From Sulfurospirillum sp. (GTDB lineage: Bacteria > Campylobacterota > Campylobacteria > Campylobacterales > QNZT01), in the NCBI GenBank assembly GCA_003978455.1, contig QNZT01000077.1, positions 1 through 26,698 on the forward strand: a stretch of 26,698 nt of DNA. Reading direction: 5' to 3'. Both the position numbers and the translations under genes were made by a program. Under the pieces are notes generated by a model. It was given only the letters and a program-made list of their open reading frames with translations, made no database searches and was not told where the DNA came from. Shown here piece after piece: positions 1 to 6,779 of this stretch. The stretch's first letter is position 1. Each line of letters starts with the position of its first letter.

Positions 1-641
1 TCTCAGAAGAGGATTTGCAGGAGATCATCAAAGTAACCGACATGAAAGTGGGCGATGTCGTCTTTTTCGGTGCAGGTGACAAAAAACTGGTACTGGACTA
101 TATGGGGCGTTTCCGTATCTATCTGGCAGAGTTGATGGAGATTATCCCCGAAGATGTGTTTGAGTTTGTCTGGGTTGTGGACTTTCCGATGTTTGAAGTG
201 GATGAGGGGCGTGTCAAAGCGCTGCACCATCCCTTTACGATGCCCAAAAACCTTGACAAAGAGTATGTCGAAGAGATCGAGTCGATCGCTTACGATATTG
301 TTTTAAACGGTGTGGAACTCGGCGGCGGAAGTGTGCGTATCCACAAACCGGAGATCCAGCAAAAGGTCTTTAAACTGTTGGGGATCAGCGACGAAGAGGC
401 GCAGGAGAAGTTTGGTTTCCTCGTCGAAGCACTCAAATACGGTGCGCCGCCGCATGCAGGTCTGGCGTTCGGTCTGGATCGTCTGATGATGCTCATCACC
501 AAAAACAGCTCTATCCGGGATGTGATCGCATTTCCAAAGACACAGAGTGCACAGTGTCTGCTGACTCAGGCACCGAGCCCGGTCGATCCCGAGCAGCTCA
601 AAGAGCTCAATATCAGAATCAGAGAAAAAAGAAAAGCATAG
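1..641 (+). CDS. aspS: Aspartyl-tRNA synthetase, C-terminal part (5' end outside window)
   Basis: This is the last 212 or so residues of a class II aspartyl-tRNA synthetase, which charges tRNA with aspartate in the cytoplasm. The reading frame is open from base 3; full bacterial enzymes are near 585 residues, so the N-terminal anticodon-binding domain and motif 1 lie outside. Visible signatures are WVVDFPMFE followed by ALHHPFTMP, the ELGGGSVRIH segment of the catalytic core, the motif 3 stretch GLAFGLDRLMML, and the C-terminal DVIAFPKTQSAQCLLTQAPS typical of bacterial AspRS. The insertion domain lies before the visible part. adk follows after 9 bases, so the two are probably co-transcribed. 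Many epsilonproteobacteria lack AsnRS and use a non-discriminating AspRS that also charges tRNA-Asn (family knowledge); the residues that decide this are not in the window. Confidence 0.97.
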   Translation, partial: SEEDLQEIIKVTDMKVGDVVFFGAGDKKLVLDYMGRFRIYLAELMEIIPEDVFEFVWVVDFPMFEVDEGRVKALHHPFTMPKNLDKEYVEEIESIAYDIVLNGVELGGGSVRIHKPEIQQKVFKLLGISDEEAQEKFGFLVEALKYGAPPHAGLAFGLDRLMMLITKNSSIRDVIAFPKTQSAQCLLTQAPSPVDPEQLKELNIRIREKRKA

Positions 642-650
642 GAGAGGGAT

Positions 651-1220
651 ATGAAAAAACTGTTTTTAATCATCGGAGCACCGGGAAGCGGTAAAACGAC
701 AGATGCGGAGCTGATCGCGGAGCGTCATGAAAACATCACCCACTACTCTACCGGGGATATGTTCAGAGCAGAAGTCGCCAGCGGAAGCGAGCGCGGGAAG
801 GTGATCAAGTCCTACATCGATAACGGCAATCTCGTGCCGATCGATATCGTGATCGACACGATCGTGGGTGCGATCAAAAAAGCGCCGACCGATGTGGTCG
901 TCATCGACGGTTTTCCAAGAAGCGTAGAGCAGATGGAAGAGCTGGACAAATATCTGCAAAATGAGAAAGAGGTCAGACTCGAAGCGGTGATCGAAGTGGA
1001 AGTGAGCGAACAGACCGCCAGAGACAGGGTGCTTGGACGCGGACGCGGTGCCGATGACAACAATGAAGTCTTTGACAACCGTATGAAAGTCTATCTCGAA
1101 CCGCTGGATGCGATCGAGAAGTTTTACAGTGAAAAAGGTCTGTTGAAAAAGATCAGCGGAGAGGGTACGATCGAAGAGATCGTCGATGAGATGGATCAGT
1201 TCATCCAGAGTAAAATCTGA
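651..1220 (+). CDS. adk: Adenylate kinase, short (zinc-less) form
   Basis: Cytoplasmic adenylate kinase, interconverting ATP + AMP and 2 ADP. The 189-residue protein has the P-loop GAPGSGKTT at residues 9-17, the AMP-binding segment THYSTGDMFRAEV, the VIDGFPRS motif, and a compact GRGADDNNEVFDNR region in place of the longer LID. The length fits the short form, which lacks the roughly 30-residue LID with or without Cys4 zinc. The start is set by a GGAG ribosome site in ggagagggat just before the ATG. It follows aspS by 9 bases, suggesting one transcript, and is followed by a strong hairpin at 1236-1257. Nothing is odd in the protein itself. Confidence 0.97.
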   Translation: MKKLFLIIGAPGSGKTTDAELIAERHENITHYSTGDMFRAEVASGSERGKVIKSYIDNGNLVPIDIVIDTIVGAIKKAPTDVVVIDGFPRSVEQMEELDKYLQNEKEVRLEAVIEVEVSEQTARDRVLGRGRGADDNNEVFDNRMKVYLEPLDAIEKFYSEKGLLKKISGEGTIEEIVDEMDQFIQSKI

Positions 1221-1235
1221 TATCTGTTATGTGAG

Positions 1236-1273
1236 ACCGGAAGCACTCGCTTCCGGTTGTCGTTACTGTTTTT
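1236..1273 (+). terminator. Hairpin terminator after adk
   Basis: A perfect 9-bp stem (accggaagc at 1236-1244 and gcttccggt at 1249-1257) with a 4-base loop (actc) lies 15 bases after the adk stop codon. A run of five T follows at 1269-1273, after a short spacer. It sits between convergent adk and the phosphorylase gene. The T-tract is not immediately adjacent to the stem, so termination strength is uncertain. Confidence 0.7.
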
Positions 1274-1300
1274 CAAGCGGGTGCTCAAGCCTCGCCGGGG

Positions 1301-3001
1301 TTATACCAGAGCTTCTTTCTTTTCCAACACTTTTGCCTCTTCTGTGTATGGGTAGTCATACATCTTTTCATAGTATTCATGTGCCATTCTGTTTGAGTCG
1401 AAGTATGGCAGGATGTCGTGCATGGCGTTTTTCATCATCTTGACCCACTTTTTCGGATCGTTATAATAGGTTGGGATGATCTCGTTTTCGAGTACATCCA
1501 TCATATTTTTGTTGTCGAGTTTGTCCTGCTCTTCGGTCGAGAGTGTCTCGTCACAGCCCGGGATGGTGAAAGAGTTGACGCCGTGTTTTGCAAACTCAGG
1601 ATGCCAGCCGTCCGGGATGGAGAAGTGGATGGCACCGTTCATCGCCGCTGTCATACCGCTGGTACCGGATGCTTCGCGGTTGACACGCGGGGTGTTGATC
1701 CAGACATCGGCACCTTTTTTCAACACGGCGGAGAGTTCGAGTTCGTAGCCTGTCAGTACGGCGATATTTTTGATATCTTTGGAGATATAGACCAGTTCGT
1801 TGAAGATGCTGACTGCGATGCCGTCGGTGGGGTAGGGTTTGCCTGCCCAGATGATCTGTACCGGTCTGTCACTGTTTTCGACCATCTTTCTGAAACGCTC
1901 ATAGTCGTATTTCAGGAGTCCGGGGCGTTTGTATTCGGCAAAGCGTCGTGCCCAGACGATGGTCAATACATCGGGATCGAAGAGTTTTCCTGTCTGGTTG
2001 GCGACGACATTGAAGAGCATACGTTTGAGATGCTTTTTGCGGGAGACGATTTCGTAGTCCACGTTGTCATCATAGGCGCGGATGAGTCCTTTGTCCTGCC
2101 AGTAGCGTCTGTTCTGGGCGTTGGTCAGCGGGATGATCTCTTCCCCTTCGTCGAGTACCTCTTTCCACATCTGGTTTGCCACTTTGGCGTGGATTTTGGA
2201 GACGGCATTGGAGCGTTTGGAGAGTTTCAGCGCCCCGACGGTGAGGCTGAACATATCGCCTTTGGTGCCGGTGATTTCACGGACGGTATCGACATCGAGC
2301 GAGCTGAAAAATCCCATACGGTGCAGCAGGTCGATATTGTGCTCTTCGTTGCCTGCGGCTTCGGGAGTGTGGGTGGTAAAGACAACACGTTTTTTGACTT
2401 CATGAATATCGCGATACTTTTCATAGAGTTTAAATGTCAGCGGTACGGCATGACCTTCGTTCATGTGATAGATATCGATCTTTTCGCCGAGTGCTTCGAG
2501 TGCTTTGACACCGCCGACACCCAGAACGATCTCCTGTGCGATTCTGGTTTCATGATTTCCGTCGTAGAGTCTGGAGGTGATGGTTCTGGAGAGATGGTCG
2601 TTGGACTCGACATCGGTGGAGAGCAGTACCATCGGTGCTGTCTGAAATGTCTCCGCCTTCAGCAGATAGACTTTGACATGTACCGGTCGGTGGTTGATAG
2701 TGACAGTTACGGTGATGTTCGGGTCTTCCAGAAACTGATAGGTTTTGCGTGTATATGCCGCGCGCATACTCTGGTCGGCTTCGCGCTCCTGATCGTAGTA
2801 TCCGTATGACCAGAGCATACCGACACCGATGAGGTTCTGTTTGAGTTCATAGACACTGCGCATATGTGATCCAGCCAGAAAACCGAGTCCTCCGGAGTAG
2901 ATCTTGAGTGCCTGGTGCAGCCCGAATTCCATGCTGAAATAGGCGACTTTGGTGTTGTATGATTGATCTCCTGTGAAAAATCCCTTTTGTATTGTCATCA
3001 A
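1301..3001 (-). CDS. glgP: Short alpha-glucan (glycogen) phosphorylase family protein lacking the PLP lysine
   Basis: Member of the short alpha-glucan phosphorylase group (TIGR02094-like), normally releasing glucose-1-phosphate from glycogen or maltodextrin. Its 566 residues contain AYFSMEFGLHQALKIYSGGLGFLAG near the N-terminus, YHMNEGHAVP, FTTHTPEAAGNEEH, the phosphate-site region WARRFAEYKRP, and NREASGTSGMTAAMNG near residue 450. In family members the last motif reads GTSGMK or equivalent, and that lysine forms the Schiff base with pyridoxal phosphate. Here the codon is ACA (1649-1651) giving Thr451, so the essential lysine is missing at the aligned place. The reading frame is otherwise intact. 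The start is supported by AAGGAG 8 bases upstream of the first ATG; a second ATG follows immediately. The gene stands alone and diverges from the amidoligase unit. The fold call is secure; activity is doubtful or unusual. Confidence 0.9.
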   Translation of the reverse strand: MMTIQKGFFTGDQSYNTKVAYFSMEFGLHQALKIYSGGLGFLAGSHMRSVYELKQNLIGVGMLWSYGYYDQEREADQSMRAAYTRKTYQFLEDPNITVTVTINHRPVHVKVYLLKAETFQTAPMVLLSTDVESNDHLSRTITSRLYDGNHETRIAQEIVLGVGGVKALEALGEKIDIYHMNEGHAVPLTFKLYEKYRDIHEVKKRVVFTTHTPEAAGNEEHNIDLLHRMGFFSSLDVDTVREITGTKGDMFSLTVGALKLSKRSNAVSKIHAKVANQMWKEVLDEGEEIIPLTNAQNRRYWQDKGLIRAYDDNVDYEIVSRKKHLKRMLFNVVANQTGKLFDPDVLTIVWARRFAEYKRPGLLKYDYERFRKMVENSDRPVQIIWAGKPYPTDGIAVSIFNELVYISKDIKNIAVLTGYELELSAVLKKGADVWINTPRVNREASGTSGMTAAMNGAIHFSIPDGWHPEFAKHGVNSFTIPGCDETLSTEEQDKLDNKNMMDVLENEIIPTYYNDPKKWVKMMKNAMHDILPYFDSNRMAHEYYEKMYDYPYTEEAKVLEKKEALV

Positions 3002-3083
3002 TAATGCTCCTTATGTTTTTTTGTAGATCGGCATATTTTGGTTATAGATTATGAAAAGTAAAAAAAAATTATAAGTTTTATGT

Positions 3084-3111
3084 TATAATGGTAACAAATG
3101 ATTTCAGGAGG
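3084..3111 (+). promoter_or_regulatory. Putative -10 box and ribosome site of the amidoligase unit
   Basis: A perfect TATAAT at 3084-3089 lies in an A+T-rich divergent region (3002-3116). AGGAGG at 3106-3111 sits 5 bases before the ATG at 3117. No convincing -35 box is visible, as is common for epsilonproteobacterial sigma-70 promoters, which rely on an extended A/T-rich upstream region. Confidence 0.55.
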
Positions 3112-3116
3112 AGTTT

Positions 3117-3509
3117 ATGACGATCAAACAGTGGTACGATTCTATCGGTAAGAGGGGGTCGATTTTCGATGTAAAAGATCCCGAAAAGTTCAAGGAAGCG
3201 ACGGCAGCCATCTTGTGCAACATACTCCACCTTGAGAGTGCTCAGGAGAGAGAAGAGTTGCAGGAGTTTTGTACATTGCTCAAACATGAAGTTACTATAG
3301 ATAAAGCGCAGATAGCCTCTTCCAGTCAGGATATGCTGAGGAGTAATATCGAGAAAAATACGCAGATCATCAAAGCACAGCTGGAAGGGGACAAGATCAA
3401 AATGCTGGAGTTTATGCGTATGCTGAACCGTTTTATCATGGTGGACAAGTGCAAAGAGGAGGATTACTGTATCTTTGACAAAGTGAGGGAGCTGCTCTTT
3501 GATCACTGA
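3117..3509 (+). CDS. Unknown helical protein, first gene of amidoligase unit
   Basis: I do not recognise this 130-residue protein. It is soluble, charged and predicted by eye to be all-helical, with no signal peptide or membrane segment. It holds four cysteines (in ILCNIL, EFCTLL, DKCKEE and DYCIF). The C-terminal half (MLEFMRMLNRFIMVDKCKEE and what follows) has the helix rhythm of TerB-like helical domains, but this is a weak resemblance and not an assignment. It has a strong AGGAGG ribosome site. The next gene starts inside its last codons (TTG at 3499, this stop at 3507-3509), so translation is probably coupled and the protein may act with the amidoligase. Confidence 0.75.
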   Translation: MTIKQWYDSIGKRGSIFDVKDPEKFKEATAAILCNILHLESAQEREELQEFCTLLKHEVTIDKAQIASSSQDMLRSNIEKNTQIIKAQLEGDKIKMLEFMRMLNRFIMVDKCKEEDYCIFDKVRELLFDH

Positions 3510-4503
3510 TACTTTTTCCCTGCCTCCCCTGATTGTAAATGCAGACGGAAAGGAGCGTAGAGCGGGTTTTGAGATCGAATTTACCGGTCTGAAAATCGGT
3601 CGGATTTGTACGCTTATCCACGATATGTTCGGTGGAGAACTTCATGAAGTGACACCGTTTCACTATCAAATCAAAAATACACGATACGGCACATTTAATG
3701 TGGAGATTGATTTTCGTTTTCTCAGAGAGGAACTGCTCAAAGAGGAGTTGGAAAAACTGGGCTTGATCGATGAAGATGATGTACAGTTTATCCGTCGGAT
3801 CGAAGAGTTGATAGCCACAGTTTCGGAAAAGCTTGTTCCCTATGAAGTTGTTACGCCTCCTTTGCCTGTGCGAGATTTGCAGGTGCTCGATCCCCTGGAG
3901 AAGCGGTTGAGAGAGGCTGGTGCTCTTGGCACCAGAGCTTCTATTCTCTATGCTTTCGGGCTGCATATCAATCCGGAAGTGCCTGCATTTGACGTGGAGG
4001 TGCTGCTACGCTATTTTCGTGCATTTCTGGTGCTATACGAGTGGCTGTTGCGTACCGGAAAGACAGATATTGCCAGACGTCTGACACCCTATATCACCCC
4101 GTTTGAAGAGGATTATATCATAATGGTACTCGATCCCTCCTACCAACCGGATATAGAGAGATTTATCGATGACTATCTCTACTATAATCCTACCAGAAAC
4201 AGACCTCTTGATCTGCTGCCGCTCTTTAAATATATAGATAAAGAGCGTGTTGAAGCAGTTGTTGATGATCCCCGTGTGAGTGCGCGACCTACGTTTCACT
4301 ACCGTCTTCCAGACTGCCGGATCGATACAGAAGAGCACAATACCGCACACGCATGGAACCATTGGGTCGAAGTGGAAAAACTGGCGGAAAATAAAGCAAA
4401 GTTGAGTCGGTTAAGCCGGGAGTATTTGGATTATCTAGAAGATCCTTTCTCTCTTTTTGAAGAGAACTGGGCATTGAAGATAGCACTAGAACTCACTTCA
4501 TGA
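3499..4503 (+). CDS. Putative amidoligase enzyme (PF12224-type, glutamine-synthetase/GCS-like fold)
   Basis: Predicted ATP-dependent amide-bond forming enzyme of the glutamine synthetase/gamma-glutamylcysteine synthetase superfamily. Supporting signs over 334 residues are RAGFEIEF (E25 and E27 as likely metal/ATP ligands), NVEIDFRFL, the VTPPLPV stretch near residues 118-124 and FGLHINP near 153-159, matching the order E-x-E, SPPL-like, GLH-x-H/N in the Amidoligase_2 family. The start is a TTG overlapping the previous gene by 11 bases, with gaggg about 9 bases upstream; no ATG or GTG fits better before the GFEIEF motif. The following amidotransferase overlaps by 4 bases (ATGA). Iyer, Aravind and colleagues described genomic pairing of amidoligases with gamma-glutamyl hydrolase-like proteins; the substrate is unknown. 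A peptide tag or small gamma-glutamyl metabolite is a guess. Confidence 0.8.
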   Translation: MITDTFSLPPLIVNADGKERRAGFEIEFTGLKIGRICTLIHDMFGGELHEVTPFHYQIKNTRYGTFNVEIDFRFLREELLKEELEKLGLIDEDDVQFIRRIEELIATVSEKLVPYEVVTPPLPVRDLQVLDPLEKRLREAGALGTRASILYAFGLHINPEVPAFDVEVLLRYFRAFLVLYEWLLRTGKTDIARRLTPYITPFEEDYIIMVLDPSYQPDIERFIDDYLYYNPTRNRPLDLLPLFKYIDKERVEAVVDDPRVSARPTFHYRLPDCRIDTEEHNTAHAWNHWVEVEKLAENKAKLSRLSREYLDYLEDPFSLFEENWALKIALELTS

Positions 4504-5183
4504 GACGACCTCTTATCGGTGTGACCGGACCCGACAAGGGCGGTTTCATGGCTTGGAATTTTACCCGTTTTATGCTCTTCCTCTCTGAAGCGAATGCCGT
4601 GCGTATCACACCCTCTCATAGTGTCAGTGCGGAGCGTCTGGATGGTTTGATCATCGGCGGCGGCTCAGATATAGACCCACGGCTTTACGGACAAAATCGC
4701 CATCCCAAAACAGTACATATCGATCATAAAAGAGATAAGACGGAGTGGAAGCTGATCGATACGATCTTTCACAGGAAGAGACCGATGCTGGGGATCTGTC
4801 GCGGTATGCAGATGCTCAATGTCTATCTCGGAGGGACGCTCAACCAAAATATCCTCGATGAAGATCTGCTTCATGAACATATCAAATCACCCTTACCGCA
4901 TAAAATTGTCTTTATCGAACCGCATACGCTGCTCTATTCGATCTTGAAAGTACGTAAGTGTGAAGTAAACAGTATCCACCATCAGGCAGTGGAAAAAACA
5001 GGAAAAGGATTGCGGGTATCTGCAAAAGATGAAAATGGTATTGTTCAGGCGATCGAACATACGTCCTACCCCTTTTTACTCGGAGTGCAGTGGCATCCGG
5101 AGTATATGCCCCAGAGTATGTTGCAGCGACGGCTTTTCAAAGCATTTGTCGATAAAGTGAAAAGTCTGATGGCAGAGTGCTGA
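4500..5183 (+). CDS. Class I glutamine amidotransferase-like / gamma-glutamyl hydrolase (peptidase C26 family)
   Basis: Cytoplasmic 227-residue single-domain class I glutamine amidotransferase of the C26/PuuD type, expected to hydrolyse gamma-glutamyl amide bonds. It has GLIIGGGSDIDP near 49-60, the nucleophile elbow MLGICRGMQ with Cys100, GGTLNQ, an SIHHQAV stretch around 160 and the catalytic pair in GVQWHPEYMP (H199 and E201). The triad is therefore complete. It overlaps the amidoligase by the 4-base ATGA junction, so the two are translationally coupled. The pairing suggests either that it supplies ammonia or that it removes the bond made by the ligase. PuuD itself (gamma-glutamyl-GABA hydrolase) is a relative, but no putrescine-pathway genes are nearby, so the symbol is left empty. 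Confidence 0.88.
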   Translation: MRRPLIGVTGPDKGGFMAWNFTRFMLFLSEANAVRITPSHSVSAERLDGLIIGGGSDIDPRLYGQNRHPKTVHIDHKRDKTEWKLIDTIFHRKRPMLGICRGMQMLNVYLGGTLNQNILDEDLLHEHIKSPLPHKIVFIEPHTLLYSILKVRKCEVNSIHHQAVEKTGKGLRVSAKDENGIVQAIEHTSYPFLLGVQWHPEYMPQSMLQRRLFKAFVDKVKSLMAEC

Positions 5184-5189
5184 AAGAGG

Positions 5190-5681
5190 TTATTTCGCTG
5201 CTTTCATCTCTGCAAGAATCCTGCGTACTTTCTCTTCAGCACTTTCAAATTGGTCTTGACGGGTGACGGTTTTCTTTTCGATTTTCGGTTGCTTTGTCTG
5301 CTCAGATAGAGTAGGTTTCTCTTCATCTTCATGAAGTATAGTTGTTTCAGTTTTGTCAGTGATATTTTGTTTTGCCAATGGTTGAGACATCTGCATAAGC
5401 TCCTGTGAGGGCACAGAACCTTTTTCTTTGTCGCCTGGTTCAGGTCTCTGCGTCTTCTCTTCGGTGCGAGAAGAGATATTTACCTCTTCAATCGTTTCAG
5501 GTTCCTTGAGAAGAAATTCGTCATGTTTGATCCTCTTGATGAGCTTTTTGAGCTGTGTCGCCGTGGTTCTGTCTTCGGCTACTATTTTGTTGTCAGGCGC
5601 AATATAGAGGCTTTGGTTCATGAGGTTGATTTCACGAATTGCCAGCAGTATAAAAAGGGCAATCAAAATATATTTCCACAT
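5190..5681 (-). CDS. Single-pass membrane-anchored charged protein of unknown function
   Basis: I recognise no family. The 163-residue product starts with a hydrophobic segment (YILIALFILLAI, residues 4-15), most likely a signal anchor. A region rich in Glu, Lys, Thr and Gln follows, probably disordered (about 60-145), ending in a charged helix (AEEKVRRILAEMKAAK). AAGGA stands about 5 bases before the ATG on the minus strand, which supports the start. The stop is only 6 bases from the stop of the convergent amidotransferase gene and no terminator separates them. Layout and composition recall small tail- or head-anchored scaffold proteins, but this is only a description of its shape. Confidence 0.65.
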   Translation of the reverse strand: MWKYILIALFILLAIREINLMNQSLYIAPDNKIVAEDRTTATQLKKLIKRIKHDEFLLKEPETIEEVNISSRTEEKTQRPEPGDKEKGSVPSQELMQMSQPLAKQNITDKTETTILHEDEEKPTLSEQTKQPKIEKKTVTRQDQFESAEEKVRRILAEMKAAK

Positions 5682-5772
5682 CTGTTTCCTTTTGGAGAAT
5701 AGGGTATAATCCCATATCGGATAATCGGATAAAATGTTGAGGGCATCTATGAAAACCCTGGTTATTCATAAT

Positions 5773-5869
5773 GGGTTTAGAAGGAGTGAGATTTGCAAAG
5801 AGATTTTTGAAATCCTAGCCGAAGCTAAGATGAAAAAATATCTTTGCAAAGATCGCTCCTTCTAAGCCC
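5773..5869. repeat. Long imperfect hairpin A (repeat family member, complete)
   Basis: A 97-base imperfect palindrome. The outer arms are gggtttagaaggagtgagat and its partner ending cgctccttctaagccc, pairing with two G.U-type wobbles and a tandem G.A/A.G mismatch. A TTTGCAAAGA block pairs next, then an internal loop, then a TAGC-CGAA-GCTA tip at about 5816-5827. The same outer arm sequence and the same tandem mismatch recur at 26623-26698. Confidence 0.85.
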
Positions 5870-5878
5870 ACCCTGCGG

Positions 5879-5975
5879 GCATCACAAGCTTTGCCTTATG
5901 CTTCGTTGTTTACTTTTGAATTAGCTACGGCTAGTCCTGCAAGTAAACGCCTCGCCTAAGACAAAGCTTGTGATG
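5879..5975. repeat. Long imperfect hairpin B
   Basis: The 14 bases at 5880-5893 (catcacaagctttg) are perfectly complementary to 5962-5975. Imperfect pairing continues through gtttactt (5908-5915) against aagtaaac (5941-5948), and the tip is TAGC-TACG-GCTA (5922-5933). The reverse complement of the tip region gives GCAGGACTAGCCGTAGCTAA, which matches tip sequence in hairpin A and in the terminal repeat. Confidence 0.8.
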
Positions 5976-6035
5976 TTTTGAACAATCAGGGTTTTCATAG
6001 ATGCCCTTAAACTTGTCATGAAAAGAGGGGAAAGT

Positions 6036-6779
6036 ATGGTACAAGAGCCGGTTTTTTACAGTGTGATCATCGGAACAGAGCTTTTAAACGGCAGAAGGGG
6101 CGACAGTCACTTTGCATTTTTAAACAAAACACTGGTCAAAAGAGGCTGGGAGCATAAAGCGAACATCGTCGTCAAAGATGATGTAGCACTGCTTGAAAAT
6201 GTCTATCATCTCGTGCAAAAAGATCCGCACTCGGTGATGTTCTCTTTCGGCGGTATCGGTTCGACGCCGGATGACTTTACCCGGGAAGTGGCGGCGAAAG
6301 CGTTCACCGGTAAAGGATTGGTACGGCACAAAGAGGCGGAAAGGATCATCCTGGATCGACTGGGAGAGCGGGCATATCCTCACCCCATCAGGATGGCAGA
6401 CCTCCCCGAAGGCGCAGATCTCATCGACAATCCCGTCAACAAAATGCCCGGTTTTCAGCTTCATGAACGTTTCTTTTTTGTGCCGGGTTTTCCGGAGATG
6501 GCACATCCGATGATCGAAGAGGTACTCGACAAACTCTATCCGAAAAATCGTCAAAAGTACAGTTGCAATTTTCTGGTGGAGGGGAGTGAAGCGATGCTGA
6601 TAGACATCATGGATCAGTTGCCGAAAGATCTGGAGCTTTCATGCTTGCCGGCATTTGACGGAGAGAAAAGAACGGCAGAGATCTACCTTGCCGATATAGA
6701 TAAGGCGAAGCTGGAAAAATGGTGCACCTTTTTTAAGGAAGAGTTGCATAAAATACGCCTAAAATTTAAGGAGATATAA
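6036..6779 (+). CDS. CinA/MoaB-type molybdopterin-binding domain protein
   Basis: A 247-residue protein of the MoCF/MoaB-like fold found in the N-terminal half of CinA and in stand-alone competence/damage-inducible A-like proteins. It shows YSVIIGTELLNGR near 9-20 and SFGGIGSTPDD near 70-80, the typical turn-and-aspartate motif, plus VNKMPGFQL and FFFVPGFPEMAHPMIEEVL as in CinA family members. The C-terminal deamidase domain of full CinA is absent. I chose ATG 6036, which has gagggg 5 bases upstream; the ATG at 6018 would add six residues and has no ribosome site. ppa starts immediately after the stop (TAA at 6777-6779, ATG at 6780), so the two are coupled. Actual function (nicotinamide nucleotide metabolism or cofactor handling) is not established from sequence. 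Confidence 0.85.
   Translation: MVQEPVFYSVIIGTELLNGRRGDSHFAFLNKTLVKRGWEHKANIVVKDDVALLENVYHLVQKDPHSVMFSFGGIGSTPDDFTREVAAKAFTGKGLVRHKEAERIILDRLGERAYPHPIRMADLPEGADLIDNPVNKMPGFQLHERFFFVPGFPEMAHPMIEEVLDKLYPKNRQKYSCNFLVEGSEAMLIDIMDQLPKDLELSCLPAFDGEKRTAEIYLADIDKAKLEKWCTFFKEELHKIRLKFKEI

Larger units (their letters stand above)
5740..6007. repeat. 268-bp element bounded by 21-bp perfect inverted repeats enclosing two long hairpins
   Basis: The 21 bases at 5740-5760 are exactly repeated in inverted orientation at 5987-6007. Pairing continues weakly inside (ttattca against tgaacaa). Between the arms sit two further hairpins, 5773-5869 and 5879-5975, so a single strand would fold as a three-way junction with stems P1, P2 and P3. 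No open reading frame of note lies inside, so this resembles a nested miniature mobile element or REP-like cluster. It fills most of the 354-base gap between the membrane protein gene and the CinA-like gene, ending 28 bases before the preferred start codon at 6036. I see no clear target-site duplication. Confidence 0.85.

Noticed and set aside
1418..2809. A 463-codon open frame on the plus strand
   Set aside because: It lies wholly antisense to the phosphorylase gene, has no ribosome site and an Asp/Phe/Val-rich composition typical of a reversed coding strand.
5715..5730. Tandem atcggata repeat
   Set aside because: Only two 8-base units; too short to distinguish from chance.
5740..6007. Insertion sequence with a transposase remnant
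   Set aside because: No reading frame with recognisable transposase motifs lies between the inverted repeats.
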